From Bacterioplanes sp. (GTDB lineage Bacteria > Pseudomonadota > Gammaproteobacteria > Pseudomonadales > Oceanobacteraceae): DNA of 53,988 nt. Each line of letters starts with the position of its first letter. Positions within the stretch are counted from its first letter, which is position 1. Positions 49,344 through 53,988 of the stretch are shown piece by piece. Location: assembly GCA_014859445.1 (NCBI GenBank), contig JACUUC010000020.1, positions 1 through 53,988 on the forward strand. The letters run 5' to 3'. The notes under the pieces are model-generated. The model was not told the DNA's origin. It saw only the letters and a list, made by a program, of their open reading frames with translations, and searched no databases. Both the position numbers and the translations under genes were made by a program.

Positions 49344-51977
49344 ATGAAAAGCTCAGAAATTCGCCAAAAATTCCTCGACTTTTTTGCCTCCAAAGGGCAC
49401 GAGGTGGTGGCCTCCAGCCCCCTGATTCCTGGTAATGATCCTACTTTATTATTCACTAATGCTGGCATGGTGCAGTTTAAAGAGCTGTTTCTCGGGCTAG
49501 AGCAGCGTAGCTATACGCGTGCAACGTCGTCGCAGCGATGTGTTCGTGCCGGTGGTAAGCACAATGACTTAGAAAACGTGGGTTACACCGCTCGCCACCA
49601 TACGTTTTTTGAAATGCTGGGTAACTTCAGTTTTGGTGACTATTTTAAGCAAGATGCCATTCAATTCGCGTGGGAATTTCTCACATCGCCTCAATGGTTA
49701 AACTTGCCACAAGACAAGTTGATGGTGACTGTCTACGCGGATGATGATGAAGCCTACGACTTATGGCGTGATACGGTCGGTGTGCCAGCGGATAAAATTG
49801 TACGCATTGGCGACAACAAAGGGGAAAAGTTCGCCTCGGATAATTTCTGGCAAATGGGCGATACCGGCCCCTGCGGCCCGTGCACCGAGATTTTCTACGA
49901 CCATGGCGAGCACATTTGGGGTGGGCCGCCAGGATCACCCGAAGAAGACGGCGATCGCTTTATTGAGATCTGGAATAACGTTTTCATGCAATTTGAACGT
50001 AAAGCCAATGGCGACATGATTCCGTTGCCGAAACCATCGGTGGATACCGGCATGGGATTGGAACGGATTTCTGCCATCATGCAAGGCGTACACAGCAACT
50101 ATGAAATTGATTTATTTCAAGCGTTATTGGGTGCCGCGGCGACCGTGACGGGCTGTGCGGACTTTGACAATAAGTCATTGCGTGTGATTGCGGATCACAT
50201 TCGTTCGACCAGTTTTTTGATTGTTGACGGAGTTTTGCCATCCAATGAAGGGCGCGGTTATGTCTTGCGCCGCATCATTCGACGTGCCGTGCGCCACGGT
50301 CATATGTTGGGAGCGCCTGTTGGTTTCTTCCATAAAATTGTGCCTGCATTGGTTGCTGAGATGGGCGATGCATACCCCGAGTTGCATACCTTGCAGGCGC
50401 ACGTAGAAAAAGTGCTGCGCCTAGAAGAAGAACAATTCGCTAAAACATTGGACAAAGGGATGGCCATTTTGAACGAGGCCATCGCCTCGATGGACGGCGA
50501 CACCATTGCCGGTGAAACGGCCTTTAAACTCTATGATACTTATGGCTTTCCATTGGATTTGACGGCCGATGTGGCACGCGAACGTCAGCTGCAAGTGGAT
50601 GAGGCGGGCTTTAATCTCGCGATGGACAAACAGCGCGAAACGGCGCGTGCGGCGGGTAACTTTGCCAGCCAATACGGCGAAGGGCTGAAGATTGACGGTG
50701 AAACCGCATTTGTGGGTTATCAGCAGCTTAGCAATGACGGCGAAATTAACGCCCTATTTAACGAAGCAGGCGAGGCCGTTACGCAGCTTGAGGCCGGTGA
50801 TGTTGGCGTTGTCGTGTTGGCTGAAACGGCTTTTTATGCAGAAAGCGGCGGTCAGGCTGGCGATACGGGCTTCTTACAAGGCCCTGGTGTGGTTTTTCAG
50901 GTGAAAGACACGCGCAAAGAGGGTAAAAATCATTTGCACCAAGGGGTGCTGGTGGAAGGCCGAGTACAGGTTGGGCAGTCGTTAACGGCGCAGGTGGATG
51001 CCGAAAAACGCCACAGTACGGCATTGCACCATTCCGCAACACACTTATTGCATGCGGCATTGCGTGATGTGCTGGGTGATCATGTGATGCAAAAAGGTTC
51101 ATTGGTAACCTACGATAAATTGCGTTTTGACTTCTCGCATCTCGAAGCCGTATCGCCCGAAGAACTGGTACGAATTGAAACCTTGGTGAACGCGCACATT
51201 CGCGCGAATACAGAGGTGACGACGCGTTTAATGAACATTGATGACGCCAAAGCGTCCGGTGCGATGGCGTTGTTCGGTGAAAAATACGACGAGCAAGTGC
51301 GTGTTTTGAGCATGGGCATGGATCAATTCTCGATCGAATTGTGTGGTGGTACTCATGCGCAACGCACAGGCGATATCGGACTGTTAAAAATCAGCAGTGA
51401 GAGCGGTATTGCGGCCGGTATTCGTCGTATCGAGGCCGTTGTGGGTCAGTACGCACTGGATTACATTGCCCAGCAAGAGCAGGCGTTGCAAGCCATTGCT
51501 CGACATCTGAAAGGCTCGAAAGACAATGCGCTGGAAAAGGTCGAGCAACTCATGGCGCGCAGTCGTCAGCTTGAGAAAGACTTGGATGCGGCGAAAGCAA
51601 AATTAGCCAGCAGTGCGGGCAGTGATTTGGCGACTCAAGCAAAAACACTGCATGGCGTTTCTGTCTTGGCCGCACAGCTTGATGGTGCTGATGTAGCCGC
51701 ATTGCGTACCACCATGGATCAGTTGAAAAACAAGTTGGGTAGCGCGGTTATTTTGTTGGCAAGCCACGTCGATGGCAAAGTGACTTTATTGGCTGGTGTT
51801 ACGAAAGACTTGCTGGATCGTGCGAAAGCGGGCGATGCCGTTAAAGTGTGTGCACCGTATGTGGATGGTCGCGGCGGCGGTAAGCCAGATATGGCTCAGG
51901 CTGGCGGACAAAAACCGGAAGGCATTGTTGATGCGCTCAACGCATTCGAACAATGGGCACAAACGACCCTAGGCTGA
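49344..51977 (+). CDS. alaS: Alanyl-tRNA synthetase
   Basis: AlaS charges tRNA-Ala. The 877-residue product (E. coli 876) has the class II catalytic core from [17 protein letters not shown] through [20 protein letters not shown] (motif 1 region) and [15 protein letters not shown]. The helical tRNA-recognition domain follows, then the editing domain with [12 protein letters not shown] and [13 protein letters not shown] (zinc and editing residues) and the C-Ala domain ending [18 protein letters not shown] lies upstream of ATG 49344. lysC follows 127 bases later behind a hairpin. The alaS-lysC-csrA-tRNA order is the same as in Pseudomonas. Confidence 0.98.
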   Translation: MKSSEIRQKFLDFFASKGHEVVASSPLIPGNDPTLLFTNAGMVQFKELFLGLEQRSYTRATSSQRCVRAGGKHNDLENVGYTARHHTFFEMLGNFSFGDYFKQDAIQFAWEFLTSPQWLNLPQDKLMVTVYADDDEAYDLWRDTVGVPADKIVRIGDNKGEKFASDNFWQMGDTGPCGPCTEIFYDHGEHIWGGPPGSPEEDGDRFIEIWNNVFMQFERKANGDMIPLPKPSVDTGMGLERISAIMQGVHSNYEIDLFQALLGAAATVTGCADFDNKSLRVIADHIRSTSFLIVDGVLPSNEGRGYVLRRIIRRAVRHGHMLGAPVGFFHKIVPALVAEMGDAYPELHTLQAHVEKVLRLEEEQFAKTLDKGMAILNEAIASMDGDTIAGETAFKLYDTYGFPLDLTADVARERQLQVDEAGFNLAMDKQRETARAAGNFASQYGEGLKIDGETAFVGYQQLSNDGEINALFNEAGEAVTQLEAGDVGVVVLAETAFYAESGGQAGDTGFLQGPGVVFQVKDTRKEGKNHLHQGVLVEGRVQVGQSLTAQVDAEKRHSTALHHSATHLLHAALRDVLGDHVMQKGSLVTYDKLRFDFSHLEAVSPEELVRIETLVNAHIRANTEVTTRLMNIDDAKASGAMALFGEKYDEQVRVLSMGMDQFSIELCGGTHAQRTGDIGLLKISSESGIAAGIRRIEAVVGQYALDYIAQQEQALQAIARHLKGSKDNALEKVEQLMARSRQLEKDLDAAKAKLASSAGSDLATQAKTLHGVSVLAAQLDGADVAALRTTMDQLKNKLGSAVILLASHVDGKVTLLAGVTKDLLDRAKAGDAVKVCAPYVDGRGGGKPDMAQAGGQKPEGIVDALNAFEQWAQTTLG

Positions 51978-51988
51978 GGCACTCTGAT

Positions 51989-52020
51989 ACCACGGTGATG
52001 ATTACGACCATCGCCGTGGT
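51989..52020 (+). terminator. Terminator-like hairpin between alaS and lysC
   Basis: ACCACGGTGATG pairs with CATCGCCGTGGT, 12 bp with one G-T pair, around an 8-base loop. A T-rich but interrupted tract follows. It should at least reduce read-through from alaS into lysC. Confidence 0.65.
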
Positions 52021-52104
52021 CATTATTCATTTTCTCATCTTTCTTGTTGGCAGCAATTGTTGTTTAATTAGCGCCCACTTCAATCAGTCATTCGATAAGA
52101 CATC

Positions 52105-53325
52105 ATGGCGTTATACGTACAGAAATATGGCGGTACATCAGTAGGTACCGTAGAACGCATCGAGCATGTCGCCGATAAAGTGAAATCCTTCCATGATGCA
52201 GGTCATCAGGTAGTGGTCGCTGTATCTGCCATGAGCGGTGAAACCAACCGTCTGATCGCGTTGGCCAAAGGCATTTGTGACGAGCCGTCTCCGCGTGAGA
52301 TGGATGTTCTGGTGTCGACCGGCGAGCAGGTAACCATTGCACTACTGGCAATGGCATTACAAAAACGCGGCGTCAATGCACGTTCTTATACCGGCTGGCA
52401 GGTCGGTATTAAAACCGATAATGCGTTCATGAAAGCCCGTATCGAAGACATTGATACGGCGGCCATGCGTGAGCATTTGGATGCCGGTGGCGTTGTTATT
52501 GTTGCAGGCTTTCAAGGCATTGATGACAACAACAACATCACGACACTGGGGCGTGGTGGTTCAGATACCACCGGTGTTGCCTTAGCGGCGGCGTTAGGTG
52601 CAGATGAATGTCAAATTTATACCGATGTTGATGGTGTCTACACGACCGATCCGCGTGTTGTTCCGGCGGCACGACGCATGGAGCAAGTGACCTTTGAAGA
52701 AATGTTAGAAATGGCCAGTTTAGGCTCGAAGGTATTGCAGATCCGCTCGGTAGAATTTGCTGGTAAATACAAAGTCCCCCTCCGTGTGCTTTCTTCCATG
52801 ACAGAAGGCAACGGTACCCTGATTACGATGGAGGAGAACAGCTCCGTGGAAAATCCCGTTATCTCTGGAATTGCCTTTAACCGTGACGAAGCCAAAGTGA
52901 CCGTGAAAGGTGTGCCTGATATCCCAGGTGTGGCGTCGAAAATTTTAGTACCGATTAGCGATGCGAATATCGAAGTTGATATGATTGTGCAAAACGTTTC
53001 TGACGATGGCACAACCGATTTCACCTTTACTGTTCATCGTAATGACTACAAAAAGGCGCTCGACGTATTACGCACCACGGCGCAAGAGTTAAATGCGCGT
53101 AACGTGACGGGCACCGATGATATTTGTAAAGTGTCTATGGTGGGTGTGGGTATGCGCTCGCATGCCGGTGTGGCGAGTAAAATGTTCAAAACCTTAGCGG
53201 ATGAAAACATCAACATTCAAGCCATCACAACCTCAGAGATTAAAATTTCAGTTGTGATTGATGAGAAGTATCTCGAACTGGCCGTGCGTGCATTGCATAC
53301 CGCGTTTGGTTTGGATGCGGAATAA
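52105..53325 (+). CDS. lysC: Aspartate kinase (Pseudomonas-type LysC, alpha subunit)
   Basis: LysC phosphorylates aspartate, the first step to lysine, threonine and methionine. The 406-residue product (Pseudomonas about 412) has the kinase domain with [37 protein letters not shown] and [13 protein letters not shown]. Two tandem ACT regulatory domains (from about residue 265) give feedback inhibition. It lacks a homoserine dehydrogenase fusion. The ATG at 52105 opens directly into the conserved strand; the upstream ribosome binding site is weak. An internal start with a strong Shine-Dalgarno may produce a separate beta subunit. csrA follows, as in Pseudomonas. Confidence 0.97.
   Translation: MALYVQKYGGTSVGTVERIEHVADKVKSFHDAGHQVVVAVSAMSGETNRLIALAKGICDEPSPREMDVLVSTGEQVTIALLAMALQKRGVNARSYTGWQVGIKTDNAFMKARIEDIDTAAMREHLDAGGVVIVAGFQGIDDNNNITTLGRGGSDTTGVALAAALGADECQIYTDVDGVYTTDPRVVPAARRMEQVTFEEMLEMASLGSKVLQIRSVEFAGKYKVPLRVLSSMTEGNGTLITMEENSSVENPVISGIAFNRDEAKVTVKGVPDIPGVASKILVPISDANIEVDMIVQNVSDDGTTDFTFTVHRNDYKKALDVLRTTAQELNARNVTGTDDICKVSMVGVGMRSHAGVASKMFKTLADENINIQAITTSEIKISVVIDEKYLELAVRALHTAFGLDAE
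52846..53325 (+). CDS. Internal in-frame LysC beta subunit (ACT domains only)
   Basis: GTG 52846 lies in the lysC frame, preceded by GGAGGAG (52830-52836) with 9-base spacing. The product would be 159 residues starting M-E-N-P-V-I-S-G-I and covering both ACT domains. In Corynebacterium the aspartate kinase beta subunit starts at the equivalent GTG (V-E-E-A-V-L-T-G-V), and alpha2-beta2 enzymes occur in other bacteria. Expression here is inferred only. Confidence 0.55.
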   Translation: MENPVISGIAFNRDEAKVTVKGVPDIPGVASKILVPISDANIEVDMIVQNVSDDGTTDFTFTVHRNDYKKALDVLRTTAQELNARNVTGTDDICKVSMVGVGMRSHAGVASKMFKTLADENINIQAITTSEIKISVVIDEKYLELAVRALHTAFGLDAE

Positions 53326-53349
53326 AACAGATCGTTCGAATCTGTCACA

Positions 53350-53371
53350 AGAAGAGGGGCTTCCCTCTTCT
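53350..53371 (+). other. Hairpin after lysC
   Basis: AGAAGAGGG pairs with CCCTCTTCT around a GCTT loop, 25 bases after the lysC stop. No T-run follows, so it may slow or process the transcript rather than end it. Confidence 0.45.
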
Positions 53372-53406
53372 GTCATAACAAAATATTCTCAATAAATCGG
53401 GAAACT

Positions 53407-53450
53407 TCTCGCGTTTTTGACTACCTTAATGAAGGCAGGACGCGAGAGGA
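53407..53450 (+). promoter_or_regulatory. Structured leader with GGA motifs upstream of csrA
   Basis: TCTCGCGT (53407-53414) and ACGCGAGA (53440-53447) are perfect inverted repeats enclosing a smaller stem CCTT/AAGG. GGA motifs lie at 53438-53440 and 53448-53450, and a third is the csrA Shine-Dalgarno (53497-53499). CsrA binds GGA in hairpin loops and represses its own translation in E. coli, so autoregulation is plausible if this region is transcribed. Confidence 0.4.
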
Positions 53451-53506
53451 TAAAACGATGCAGTACCCTCAAGCACCCAAAATGAAAGCAAGGTTAGGAG
53501 ACCATT

Positions 53507-53701
53507 ATGCTGATTTTAACCCGTCGTGTTGGCGAAACCCTTATGGTTGGTGACGAAGTAACTGTCACTGTACTTGGCGTGAAAGGCAATCAAGTTCGTA
53601 TTGGTGTGAATGCACCGAAGGAAGTAGCCGTCCATCGTGAAGAGATTTATCAGCGCATTCAGCGAGAAAAAGAAGGCGATGACGACGTTGGTAATTACTA
53701 A
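53507..53701 (+). CDS. csrA: Carbon storage regulator CsrA (RsmA)
   Basis: CsrA is a small dimeric RNA-binding protein that controls translation and stability of many mRNAs by binding GGA motifs. The 64-residue product (E. coli 61) starts [16 protein letters not shown] and contains [32 protein letters not shown]. Arg6 and the conserved [11 protein letters not shown]-binding strand and helix are both present. AGGAG lies 7 bases before the ATG and contains a GGA. tRNA-Ser follows 67 bases later, the arrangement seen in E. coli and Pseudomonas. Confidence 0.98.
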   Translation: MLILTRRVGETLMVGDEVTVTVLGVKGNQVRIGVNAPKEVAVHREEIYQRIQREKEGDDDVGNY

Positions 53702-53727
53702 CTTCTTAATTTAATTAAATTTTTCCT

Positions 53728-53754
53728 TTGATTTTGCGCGGAACGTGGTATTAT
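53728..53754 (+). promoter_or_regulatory. Promoter of tRNA-Ser
   Basis: TTGATT (53728-53733) and TATTAT (53749-53754) with a 15-base spacer, followed by a GCGCGCC discriminator. The GC-rich discriminator is typical of stringently controlled stable RNA promoters and matches that of rpmE in this window. Confidence 0.6.
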
Positions 53755-53768
53755 GCGCGCCGTGACAT

Positions 53769-53859
53769 GGAGAGATGGCCGAGTGGCTGAAGGCGCACCC
53801 CTGCTAAGGGTGTATAGGTTTATACCCTATCGAGGGTTCGAATCCCTCTCTCTCCGCCA
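53769..53859 (+). tRNA. tRNA-Ser(GCU)
   Basis: The 91-base gene folds with acceptor GGAGAGA/TCTCTCC, D arm, anticodon arm CACCC-CTGCTAA-GGGTG (anticodon GCT at 53803-53805), a long class II variable arm and T arm GAGGG-TTCGAAT-CCCTC. The discriminator G and encoded CCA end it. It reads AGC and AGU codons. Confidence 0.98.
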
Positions 53860-53894
53860 CGTTCAACTGCGCAAGCAGTCGCGAATGATAGAGA

Positions 53895-53922
53895 TTGACA
53901 CTGGTTGTTAACTCCCTATAAT
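53895..53922 (+). promoter_or_regulatory. Consensus sigma-70 promoter of tRNA-Arg
   Basis: TTGACA (53895-53900) and TATAAT (53917-53922) are both exact consensus hexamers, separated by 16 bases and followed by a C/G-rich discriminator. The gene starts 17 bases after the -10. Confidence 0.92.
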
Positions 53923-53938
53923 CCGCACCCCACGATGC

Positions 53939-53988
53939 GCGCTCGTAGCTCAGCTGGATAGAGTACCTGGCTACGAACCAGGCGGTCG
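53939..53988 (+). tRNA. tRNA-Arg(ACG), 3' part beyond the window
   Basis: The 50 bases present match the tRNA-Arg 5' half: acceptor GCGCTCG, T8-A9, D arm GCTC-AGCTGGATA-GAGT and anticodon arm CCTGG-CTACGAA-CCAGG with anticodon ACG at 53973-53975 (A34 is normally edited to inosine to read CGU, CGC and CGA). The gene is cut by the window end. Confidence 0.96.

Overview
The window is a chromosomal segment of about 54 kb from a gammaproteobacterium. Gene content and order match the Pseudomonadales/Oceanospirillales type: mreCD-maf-rng-yhdP-nitrilase, priA/rpmE, hslVU with DUF971, rnr-rlmB, pyrG-eno-ftsB-ispDF-truD-surE-pcm, nlpD-rpoS, fdxA-mutS-pncC-recA-recX, and alaS-lysC-csrA-tRNA-Ser-tRNA-Arg. 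Base composition looks close to 50% GC. There is no rRNA, prophage, transposase, integrase or CRISPR array, so the window reads as core genome with short lineage-specific insertions. I cannot name the species; a marine or saline Oceanospirillales-like lineage is an inference from synteny. No gene-free stretch exceeds 300 bases. The longest, 29340-29627 and 23018-23259, hold a possible Fur site and a REP pair plus an OxyR-like site.

Layout. 1-8386 (+): cell shape and envelope operon (mreC, mreD, maf, rng, yhdP, nitrilase) tightly coupled by ATGA overlaps. 8383-11091 (-): pgpA and priA, convergent with the previous block. 11228-15501: rpmE and a one-helix unknown (+), then four minus-strand genes: YcbL-type hydrolase, a secreted transglutaminase-like protein, an LPP20-like lipoprotein and a SlyD-like isomerase. 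15642-23017: hslVU behind a heat-shock-like promoter, an inserted chemoreceptor (-), DUF971, RNase R and RlmB. 23040-27484: REP pair, OxyR-like site, ahpC, ahpF, then an SbtA-type bicarbonate transporter with a beta-carbonic anhydrase. 27527-29339 (-): an M17 aminopeptidase and a small periplasmic protein. 29628-38609 (+): pyrG, eno, ftsB, ispD, ispF, truD, surE, pcm, a DUF368 transporter and nlpD. 38684-42837: rpoS (+), then fdxA and mutS (-). 42996-46359 (+): pncC, LexA-box recA, overlapping recX and an AraC-type regulator. 46331-49184 (-): type II NADH dehydrogenase, a small membrane protein, a periplasmic repeat protein and a DUF2892 protein. 49344-53988 (+): alaS, lysC, csrA, tRNA-Ser(GCU) and the start of tRNA-Arg(ACG).

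How the genes work together. Most are housekeeping modules: elongasome, peptidoglycan splitting and lipid-carrier supply (mreCD, ftsB, nlpD, DUF368), RNA processing (rng, rnr, rlmB, truD), proteostasis (hslVU, FKBP, pcm), DNA repair (priA, mutS, recA, recX), isoprenoid and nucleotide synthesis (ispD, ispF, pyrG, eno). Stress control is well represented: rpoS, csrA, ahpCF with a candidate OxyR site, recA with a LexA box, hslVU with a sigma-32-like promoter. The less ordinary parts are the genes inserted into conserved blocks: the transglutaminase/LPP20 envelope cluster, the SbtA plus carbonic anhydrase pair, the chemoreceptor splitting hslVU from DUF971, and the recX-alaS insertion (AraC regulator, NDH-2, repeat protein, DUF2892). 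I found no clearly novel multi-gene system; these are the best leads.
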